Assembly (NCBI GenBank): GCA_945874515.1
Contig: CAMCHA010000106.1
Span: 1 to 7,599, forward strand
DNA from: Asaia bogorensis
GTDB taxonomy: Bacteria > Pseudomonadota > Alphaproteobacteria > Acetobacterales > Acetobacteraceae
Length of the DNA stretch: 7,599 bases
Direction of reading: 5' to 3'
The notes under the pieces are model-generated. The model worked only from the letters and a program-made list of their open reading frames with translations, searched no databases and was not told the DNA's origin. The position numbers and the translations under genes are program-made. Positions 1 to 5,170 of the stretch are shown one piece after another (the first letter of the stretch is position 1; each line of letters opens with the position of its first letter).

Positions 1-744
1 GATATGGTGTTTCGCGCCATATTGCTGCTGGCGCGGATCGGTGCGGTGGTGATGCTGATGCCGGGGCTTGGCGAACAGGAAGTGCCCAGCAATTATCGCC
101 TGGGGTTGGGCTTCGCGCTCGTGATGGTGCTCTATCCCGTCCTATCGCCAGCGCTGCCGGCCGCACCTGATGCGGTGGGTGAAATGCTGCGCTTGATCCT
201 AATCGAAATCGTGATCGGTATTTGGTATGGCGCGCTGACGCGGCTGGTCACGCTTGCAATGACCATGGCGGGCCAGCTTTTCGCGCTACTGCTTGGGCTT
301 TCGCAATTGCTTATACCGGACCCGGCTATGGGTGGGCAGAATGCCGTGACGGGGCGATTTTTTGGGCTGATCTCCGTGGTACTCATGCTCAGTAGCGGGC
401 TTTACGCGGTACCGCTCCGCGCGATCGCCGAAAGCTACGCAGTGCTGCCGGTGGGTGAAGGGTTTCTGGCCGGACCAGGGGCCGAGGCCATGGCGGCGGC
501 GGTTGGGCAAAGCTTCATTCTTGCGCTGCAACTCATGGCGCCTTTCCTACTGCTTTCCGTGGTGCTGAATGTTGCCTTTGGTCTGCTCGCGCGCATCGCG
601 CCGCAGGTGCAGATCTACTTCTTGGTGGTGCCTGGGCAGATCGTGCTTGGCCTTTTACTGCTGGCCCTGTTATTGCCAGCCATGCTCGGACTTTATGCCA
701 GTATCGCGCGGGAGACTTTCCTCGCCCTGCCTGGGGTGCGTTGA
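1..744 (+). CDS. fliR: Flagellar biosynthesis protein FliR (5' end beyond window)
   Basis: FliR is an integral inner-membrane component of the flagellar type III export gate, where it assembles with FliP and FliQ at the centre of the basal body. The reading frame is open from base 1. The first ATG at base 4 leaves only about nine residues before the conserved LARIGAVVMLMPG segment, whereas FliR proteins usually have roughly 15-20 there, so I infer that the true start lies upstream and the gene is partial. The visible part holds several hydrophobic helices (about residues 2-20, 30-50, 60-105, 118-140, 165-200 and 205-235 counted from ATG 4), the typical GxGE-xxVP motif after the first helix, and the conserved late segment QVQIYFLVVPGQIVLGLLLL. 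The stop is three bases before flhB, so the two are certainly co-transcribed and probably translationally linked. Family identity is firm; the exact start is unknown. Confidence 0.93.
   Translation, partial: DMVFRAILLLARIGAVVMLMPGLGEQEVPSNYRLGLGFALVMVLYPVLSPALPAAPDAVGEMLRLILIEIVIGIWYGALTRLVTLAMTMAGQLFALLLGLSQLLIPDPAMGGQNAVTGRFFGLISVVLMLSSGLYAVPLRAIAESYAVLPVGEGFLAGPGAEAMAAAVGQSFILALQLMAPFLLLSVVLNVAFGLLARIAPQVQIYFLVVPGQIVLGLLLLALLLPAMLGLYASIARETFLALPGVR
733..738 (+). promoter_or_regulatory. Ribosome binding site of flhB
   Basis: A GGGGTG purine-rich run lies inside the last fliR codons, nine bases before the flhB ATG at 748. It supports that start and places flhB initiation within the fliR coding sequence. 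Confidence 0.5.
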
Positions 745-747
745 ACC

Positions 748-1821
748 ATGTCGGGTAGCGGCGGCGGCGGCGAGGAAGGCGGCCAGGACAAGACAGAAGA
801 AGCCACCGCAAGGCGTATCGAAAAGGCGCGAGAAGAAGGCCAGATCGTCATGTCGCGCGAAGTGGTCGGCTTCGTGGCACTTGGCGCGGCGCTGGTTGGC
901 ATGATGTTCGGCCTGCCGCCGCTTGGGTATGAATTGATGCGCGGCATGCGCGGCGTCTTGGAAAACGGGCATCAATTGCAAGTTGGTCTTGTCGCGACCG
1001 AGATGATGCGCCTTGGCCTGCTTGCCGTGCTGCCCGTCATGGTTATGGCCATGATCGGCGCCATCGCCGGCACCATGCTGCAAAGCCGCGGGCTGGTTTC
1101 GGCCAAAGGGCTGAAGCCGCAATTTTCCCGCCTTAATCCCGCGTCCGGCATCAAGCGCCTGCTTGGCCCTGATGGTGGTATCGAATTCCTGCGCACGCTC
1201 ATCAAGCTTGGTGTGGTTGGCGCAGCACTTTGGTGGGCGCTGGGCGATCCACGAGAATTACGCGCGGCACTTTCACTTGGGCCGGGTGACCTGCTGCGCA
1301 TGATGGTGAGCGCTGCAATGAATCTGTTCATCGCAGCCATGATCGCCTTCGCGGGGATTGCCGTGCTGGATTACCTGGTGGTGCGGTTTCGCCATTTGCA
1401 CAAGCTTCGCATGACGCGCCAGGAATTGCGTGAGGAAGTGAAGGAAAGCGAAGGCGATCCGATGATCAAGGGCCGGATCAGGAGCCTGCGTATGGCGCGG
1501 GCGCGCCGGCGCATGATGGCGGCAGTACCCAAAGCAGCGGTGGTGATCACCAACCCAACCCATTTCGCTGTCGCCCTTGCATACGACGAAAATTCCCAGG
1601 CAGCACCAAAGGTGGTGGCGAAGGGGGCGGAAGCGGTGGCGGCGCGCATCCGAGCGCTGGCCGAGGAATCCAACGTGCCGCTCGTATCCAACCCGCCCTT
1701 GGCGCGGGCGCTGTTCAAGCTGGAATTGGATACCGAAATTCCGGCCGAACATTATCAGGCCGTAGCCGAAATTATTGCCTATGTCTGGCGGTTGCGGGGC
1801 CGCGCCGGGGCAGCAGCGTGA
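748..1821 (+). CDS. flhB: Flagellar export apparatus switch protein FlhB
   Basis: FlhB is an inner-membrane gate protein of flagellar type III secretion. Its cytoplasmic domain cuts itself and thereby switches export from rod/hook proteins to filament proteins. The 357-residue product has full family length. It starts with a Gly/Ser/Glu-rich tip, then the conserved DKTEEAT-RR-EKAREEGQ segment (residues 14-32), membrane helices at about 39-57, 88-110, 150-166 and 188-212, and the cytoplasmic domain from about 215. The autocleavage motif NPTH is intact at residues 269-272, the numbering I recall for the enterobacterial protein. The end has the standard VPLVSNPPLARALF and YQAVAEIIAYVWRL blocks. 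The ATG at 748 follows the fliR stop by three bases. The stop codon overlaps the GTG of the following kinase gene (GTGA), so the three genes form one operon. All key residues are present. Confidence 0.97.
   Translation: MSGSGGGGEEGGQDKTEEATARRIEKAREEGQIVMSREVVGFVALGAALVGMMFGLPPLGYELMRGMRGVLENGHQLQVGLVATEMMRLGLLAVLPVMVMAMIGAIAGTMLQSRGLVSAKGLKPQFSRLNPASGIKRLLGPDGGIEFLRTLIKLGVVGAALWWALGDPRELRAALSLGPGDLLRMMVSAAMNLFIAAMIAFAGIAVLDYLVVRFRHLHKLRMTRQELREEVKESEGDPMIKGRIRSLRMARARRRMMAAVPKAAVVITNPTHFAVALAYDENSQAAPKVVAKGAEAVAARIRALAEESNVPLVSNPPLARALFKLELDTEIPAEHYQAVAEIIAYVWRLRGRAGAAA
1818..1821 (+). promoter_or_regulatory. GTGA stop/start overlap joining flhB and the kinase gene
   Basis: The GTG start of the kinase (1818-1820) overlaps the TGA stop of flhB (1819-1821). 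Such four-base overlaps usually indicate translational coupling, so kinase synthesis is probably tied to that of the export gate protein. A GGGG run at 1807-1810 could serve as the ribosome binding site. Confidence 0.65.
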
Positions 1822-3338
1822 GCGGACGCAGCGAAGCAGCGGCAGATTCCTTCCGCAGGCTTTTCGAATCAGAAGAAGAAGCCGGGCTTGCCGTTTTGGA
1901 TTCGGAAGGGCGTATTCGGGCGGCAAGCGCCGTGCTGGAAAGGCTTTGCGCCAATGGCCCGGCGCCTGGGCCAGGGCGCAATCCCGCGCTGCTATTCGCC
2001 GAAGCCAGCCAGGATGCGGTGCGCCAGATCATCTCCGTCGCGCTGGCCGGCCCACCCGCGCCGCCGGCGGTGGAGGCAAAGCTCGCCGCGCCGGATCAAG
2101 CGCCCGATGCGGCAGTGGAGGTGCATTGCCGCCCGCTCCGCGGAGAGGCTGGCGCCTTGCTCCGCGTGCTGGACATCACCGCGCGGCGGCGGCGCCAGGC
2201 GCAGTTGGAAGAAGCGGCTCGGTTGGAAGCCGTGGGTCGGCTTGCCGGCGGTGTCGCGCATGATTTCAACAATCTGCTGGCAGCCGTGGGTGCCGCGGCA
2301 GAAACCGCGCTGGCGCGTGGGCAGGATGCCGCAACGGCCGAGGATTTACGCCAGATATTGGACAGCGCCGGGCGCGGTGCCCGGCTGGTGCGCCAGCTTT
2401 TGGCCTTTGCCAGCCGCCAGGCGGTGCAACCACGCGTGGTCGCACTCGATCGCGCCGTTGATGGCATGGCGCCACTGCTGGCGCGGCTTTTGGGCCGGCG
2501 TATTCCAATCACGCTTGATCTTGAACGCCCAGGCCCCTGCGCGCGCGTGGACCCTAGCCATATTGATCAGGCGCTGATGAACCTGGCGGTGAATGCGCGC
2601 GATGCTATGCCGCAGGGTGGCAAGCTGCATATCTCGGTCACAAGCCGCGATCTTCAAGCGCCGGAACCGGCACAGGGCGGCACCATCGCACCCGGCCCCT
2701 GGGCCATCTTGGAAGTGCAAGATGAGGGTGCGGGGATGGAGCCCGAGCTGATCTCGCGCATTTTCGAGCCCTTCTACACCACCAAGCGCGATGGCGGGGG
2801 CACGGGGCTTGGGCTTTCGACAGTGCTTGGCATTCTCAGGCAATCGGGCGGGCATGTATCGGTGCGCTCCCGCCCTGGGGAGGGTAGTCGGTTTCGCCTG
2901 TGGTTTCCGCGCGTTGCGGCGGAGCCCGATAATGCGGTGGCGCATAAGCCGGGCGTTCATGCCATCGGCGCTGGGCGGCGGCTTTTGCTGGTGGAAGATG
3001 AAGCGCCTTTGCACCGCCTTCTGACCCGCGCACTGACAACCGCGGGCTATGAAGTGACGGCGGTAGAAGATGGGGAGGCAGCGCTTGGTGCCATTGCTGC
3101 TGGCTTGAAGCCTGATCTGGTGATTTCGGATGTCGCCATGCCAGGCAGCATTGATGGCCTGACCCTCGCGCGCCGCCTGCGAGAGACCAAGCCTGACCTG
3201 CCCATTGTGCTGATGTCAGGCTATGCGGAAGGCACGCTGAGCGGCGAGGTCGTATCCGAGAATTTCTATTTTCTGCAAAAGCCCTTCCGCATTTCCGAAA
3301 TGCTGTCGCAGATTGCCGGTGCGCTTACGCGGCGCTGA
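1818..3338 (+). CDS. cckA: CckA-like soluble hybrid histidine kinase (PAS-HisKA-HATPase-receiver)
   Basis: This is a hybrid sensor kinase expected to autophosphorylate on a histidine, move the phosphate to its own receiver aspartate, and pass it to a phosphotransferase such as ChpT. Seen in the 506 residues: one PAS-like domain (about 12-120), a charged coiled linker (121-137), the H-box with phospho-acceptor His148 in the GGVAHDFNNLL motif, N-box with Asn255/Asn259, G1 box DEGAGM (302-307), F-box FEPFYTTK (316-323), G2 box GGGTGLGLS (326-334), and a receiver domain (388-505) with Glu393/Asp394, phospho-Asp438, Ser467 and Lys488. The HDFNN H-box and the MSGYAEG and LQKPF receiver motifs match CckA. 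I see no membrane helix; Caulobacter CckA is about 690 residues with membrane segments. The GTG start overlaps the flhB stop and follows a GGGG run by seven bases. Orthology to CckA is inferred from motifs and from its place after flhB; a CckA-like paralogue is the alternative. Confidence 0.82.
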   Translation: MSGRSEAAADSFRRLFESEEEAGLAVLDSEGRIRAASAVLERLCANGPAPGPGRNPALLFAEASQDAVRQIISVALAGPPAPPAVEAKLAAPDQAPDAAVEVHCRPLRGEAGALLRVLDITARRRRQAQLEEAARLEAVGRLAGGVAHDFNNLLAAVGAAAETALARGQDAATAEDLRQILDSAGRGARLVRQLLAFASRQAVQPRVVALDRAVDGMAPLLARLLGRRIPITLDLERPGPCARVDPSHIDQALMNLAVNARDAMPQGGKLHISVTSRDLQAPEPAQGGTIAPGPWAILEVQDEGAGMEPELISRIFEPFYTTKRDGGGTGLGLSTVLGILRQSGGHVSVRSRPGEGSRFRLWFPRVAAEPDNAVAHKPGVHAIGAGRRLLLVEDEAPLHRLLTRALTTAGYEVTAVEDGEAALGAIAAGLKPDLVISDVAMPGSIDGLTLARRLRETKPDLPIVLMSGYAEGTLSGEVVSENFYFLQKPFRISEMLSQIAGALTRR

Positions 3339-3356
3339 TTGTGCCGTATCCCGTGT
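3339..3356. other. 18-base convergent intergenic junction
   Basis: The plus-strand kinase gene and the minus-strand flhG gene end 18 bases apart, tail to tail. I looked for a GC-rich hairpin followed by a T run on either strand, including the flanking 40-50 coding bases, and saw none that is convincing. Termination may be Rho-dependent, or the transcripts may overlap. Confidence 0.6.
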
Positions 3357-4118
3357 TTACCCCAGGGTTTGCGCGATGGCTTCAATATCCAAGGCCGCCG
3401 CAGCGCTCGGGTGGCGTGTCAGCAGCGGCACCTGATGGCGGATGGCGTCACGCACCTTAAGGTCACGCCGCACAATGCCCGCCAAGGGAATTTCGCGCTT
3501 GAGAAAAGCGCCAGCCGCGCGGCGTAGCGCTTCATAAGTGCGTTGCCCGCTGGCGCGGTCATCGGCCATATTCACCACAATCCGCGAGACACCTTTGGGA
3601 TTATCCATCCCATGCAGTTTCAGCACCGCATAGGCATCGGTCAGGCTGGTTGGTTCTTCGGTCGCCACCACCAGCAGCAAATCTGCCGCCGCAGCGATGC
3701 GCCGCTGCGCCAGATCAAGCCCGGCGCCCAGATCAACCACCACATCCTGCCAATGACCCCTAGCGCTACTGAGCGCCGCAAGGAAAGCATCCAGCGCGGT
3801 GGGGCTGAGCGAGGCGAGCGCGCCAGAACCCGAACGCCCCGCAAGCACGTCAAAACCCGCATCCGGGATGCGCGTGGCGGCTTCGACCGGCGTCATTTTG
3901 CCGGAGAGCACAGCAGAAAGGTCGCGGTCCGGCTGAATGCCAAGCTGCACATCAATATTCGCAAGCCCAAGATCCGCATCCGCCAACAGCACGCGCCGCC
4001 CCTTGCGCGCCAGCGCCTGGGCAAGGCTGATCGAAAACCATGTCTTACCAACGCCGCCTTTGCCGGAGGCGACCACGATCATGCGCCCGGTTTGGGACGC
4101 GACACTCCCGTTCGACAT
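3357..4118 (-). CDS. flhG: MinD-like ATPase FlhG (FleN/YlxH), flagellar number regulator
   Basis: FlhG is a ParA/MinD-family ATPase that limits flagellar number and, in studied systems, acts on FlhF at the membrane. The 253-residue product (from ATG 4118) has the deviant Walker A motif GKGGVGKT at residues 19-26, the DADLGLANIDVQLG segment at 47-60, the Walker B/switch II-like VVVDLGAG around Asp129, and the FlhG hallmark EPTSLTDAY at 155-163, followed by VVNMADD at 181-187. These set it apart from plain MinD or ParA. I chose the ATG at 4118 because it shares one base with the flhF stop (TGATG) and has AAGGA nine bases upstream; a TTG one codon earlier is possible but less likely. The N terminus (SNGSVASQTGR) lacks the DQAxxLR motif that stimulates FlhF GTPase in well-studied FlhG proteins. 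The C terminus ends just after the last domain helix, so a long membrane-targeting tail is not evident. Confidence 0.93.
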   Translation of the reverse strand: MSNGSVASQTGRMIVVASGKGGVGKTWFSISLAQALARKGRRVLLADADLGLANIDVQLGIQPDRDLSAVLSGKMTPVEAATRIPDAGFDVLAGRSGSGALASLSPTALDAFLAALSSARGHWQDVVVDLGAGLDLAQRRIAAAADLLLVVATEEPTSLTDAYAVLKLHGMDNPKGVSRIVVNMADDRASGQRTYEALRRAAGAFLKREIPLAGIVRRDLKVRDAIRHQVPLLTRHPSAAAALDIEAIAQTLG

Positions 4119-5098
4119 CAAGGGTTTTCCTTACCGGACCCTGCGGCCCTGCTTTGTGCAGACCCGTATTGTGCAGACGCGTTCTGTGCGGACGCGTTCT
4201 GTGCAGACGCGTTTTGTGCGGAGGAAAGCAAGCGCGATGCCAGCCCTTCCGGCGTCAGGGTTTCAAGCCCATCGGCGACTTCCGGGCCGATGCCCGCTTC
4301 GGTCAATGCAAGCGGCCCCGCCTTAGCCGCCATCAATACGCCCCCCAGGCGTCGTGCCGCATCAAGCCTGGTCGGCAGCAAATGCTGCGCGCCGAGGGCG
4401 GCGAAAGCACGCGCCAAATCGGCAGCTTCCGCTGGATCAAGCCCCGCTGGCAGCACGAGCGCCATATCGGCCCCAGCCTGCACCGCCAATTGGCGCAACT
4501 GCCGCGCCTGATCCTCATTGAAGGGATCGCATCCAGCAGTATCAATCAGCACCGGCTGGCCGGGGCTGCGATGGGCCAGCGCCTTGGCGAGCATGGCGGG
4601 TGTTGGCGCCACCGCGAGCGTGACGCCCAAAACCCGTGTGAATGCAGCAAGCTGTTCGACCGCGCCGGCGCGTTGGCCATCTGTGGTGATGACCAATGGC
4701 GGCGCACCGCCCAGCACCATGCGCGCGGTAAGCTTGGCGGTTGTCAGGGTTTTTCCCGCACCAGGCGGGCCGGCCAGCAATAGTGGGCGGTCACGGCCTA
4801 AGGGCAGCGCTGTGAAGGCCAAGGCCTCAGCCAGGCTTTGCGCCAAGGGGCCCGCTGACAAAGCCCGGGAAAGGCTTGGCGGGATATTGTGGAAATCAAG
4901 CGGCCCCGGCGCCCCAAAGGGTGCAGCGCTGGTCAGCGGCTGGATCAGCAGCGGTTCATCCGGCTCAAGCGCCGCAGTGATTTCCACGCCATGGCGGGTG
5001 CGACGCTGTTCCAAGATGATGGCATCGGCGCCGAGTTCGGCCCGGATCTGCGCCATGGCTTCGGCCATGTTAGCGCCGTGAAAAAGCTTGAGCCGCAT
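4118..5098 (-). CDS. flhF: Flagellar SRP-family GTPase FlhF
   Basis: FlhF is a GTPase of the SRP/FtsY class that marks the site of flagellar assembly and recruits early basal-body parts. The 326-residue protein is short compared with the 380-500 residues of many FlhF proteins. Its N terminus (MRLKLFHGANMAEAMAQIR, then LGADAIILEQRR) is the typical B domain, followed by a short low-complexity linker (45-85) and the NG GTPase domain. Visible motifs: P-loop GPPGAGKT (110-117), GAVEQL (145-150), DTAGC (186-190), and TRLD (243-246) in place of TKLD. The SRP-class arginine of DTAGR is replaced by Cys190, and DxxR-IGA reads DGQRAGA. After about residue 291 the protein runs into an NASAQ repeat tail. 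The ATG has GAAGGGG ten bases upstream. flhF lies between flhA and flhG, sharing one base with flhG, which confirms its role in flagellar placement. Confidence 0.93.
   Translation of the reverse strand: MRLKLFHGANMAEAMAQIRAELGADAIILEQRRTRHGVEITAALEPDEPLLIQPLTSAAPFGAPGPLDFHNIPPSLSRALSAGPLAQSLAEALAFTALPLGRDRPLLLAGPPGAGKTLTTAKLTARMVLGGAPPLVITTDGQRAGAVEQLAAFTRVLGVTLAVAPTPAMLAKALAHRSPGQPVLIDTAGCDPFNEDQARQLRQLAVQAGADMALVLPAGLDPAEAADLARAFAALGAQHLLPTRLDAARRLGGVLMAAKAGPLALTEAGIGPEVADGLETLTPEGLASRLLSSAQNASAQNASAQNASAQYGSAQSRAAGSGKENP
4128..4132 (-). promoter_or_regulatory. Ribosome binding site of flhG
   Basis: Read on the minus strand, AAGGA lies nine bases before the ATG at 4118 and inside the last codons of flhF. 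This near-consensus site favours the ATG over the TTG at 4121. Confidence 0.6.
4155..4222 (-). repeat. 15-bp tandem repeat at the 3' end of flhF
   Basis: Four consecutive 15-base units (4155-4169, 4170-4184, 4185-4199, 4200-4214) and a partial fifth (TGTGCGGA, 4215-4222) are seen on the plus strand, with unit TGTGCAGACGCGTTC and a few substitutions. Units 2-4 differ at two positions or fewer; unit 1 is more diverged. Read on the minus strand they encode repeated NASAQ pentapeptides (about FlhF residues 293-315). The unit length is a multiple of three, so gain or loss of copies changes tail length without shifting the frame. Confidence 0.9.
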
Positions 5099-5108
5099 TC
5101 TTCAGCAG

Positions 5109-5115
5109 CCCCTTC
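5109..5115 (-). promoter_or_regulatory. Ribosome binding site of flhF
   Basis: Read on the minus strand, GAAGGGG sits ten bases before the flhF ATG (5098) and abuts the 3' arm of the stem-loop in the flhA-flhF gap. Its placement suggests that RNA folding could affect access to this site. Confidence 0.5.
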
Positions 5116-5170
5116 GCGCGGTAGGTAAGTTAGGCAGGGTATGCGACACCTAAAGCGAGCCTACCGTGCG
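5115..5170 (-). promoter_or_regulatory. Inverted repeat (possible stem-loop) across the flhA-flhF junction
   Basis: The plus-strand arm CGGTAGG (5119-5125) is perfectly complementary to CCTACCG (5160-5166). The pairing continues outward for three more bases after one mismatch position (G·T on the plus strand, A·C in the minus-strand transcript). A nested pair, TTAGG (5130-5134) with CCTAA (5149-5153), lies within the loop. In the flhA-flhF transcript this forms a stem spanning the last flhA codons, the TAG stop and the intergenic gap, ending at the flhF ribosome binding site. No T run follows it, so it is not a standard terminator. Its function as a translation control or processing element is inference. 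Confidence 0.5.

Noticed and set aside
1273..1926. 217-codon open frame on the minus strand across flhB and the kinase start
   Set aside because: It is rich in His/Arg/Cys/Pro as expected for a shadow frame and crosses the junction of two well-supported genes.
1775..2263. 162-codon plus-strand open frame overlapping the end of flhB and the kinase PAS region
   Set aside because: It is a frame-shifted Gly/Arg/Ala-rich shadow; the GTG-started frame carries the real kinase motifs.
3300..3400. Possible hairpins (GCGC...GCGC and ACCC...GGGT) near the convergent junction as terminators
   Set aside because: The stems are only about four base pairs and no T run follows on either strand.
4119..4121. 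TTG as the start codon of flhG
   Set aside because: The adjacent ATG is in frame, overlaps the flhF stop in the common TGATG arrangement and has a well-spaced AAGGA site.
3543..4511. 322-codon open frame on the plus strand opposite flhG and the 3' part of flhF
   Set aside because: It lies antisense to two clearly conserved genes, is Arg/Ala/His-rich with no recognisable domain, and crosses the 15-bp repeat; it is a by-product of GC-rich codon use.
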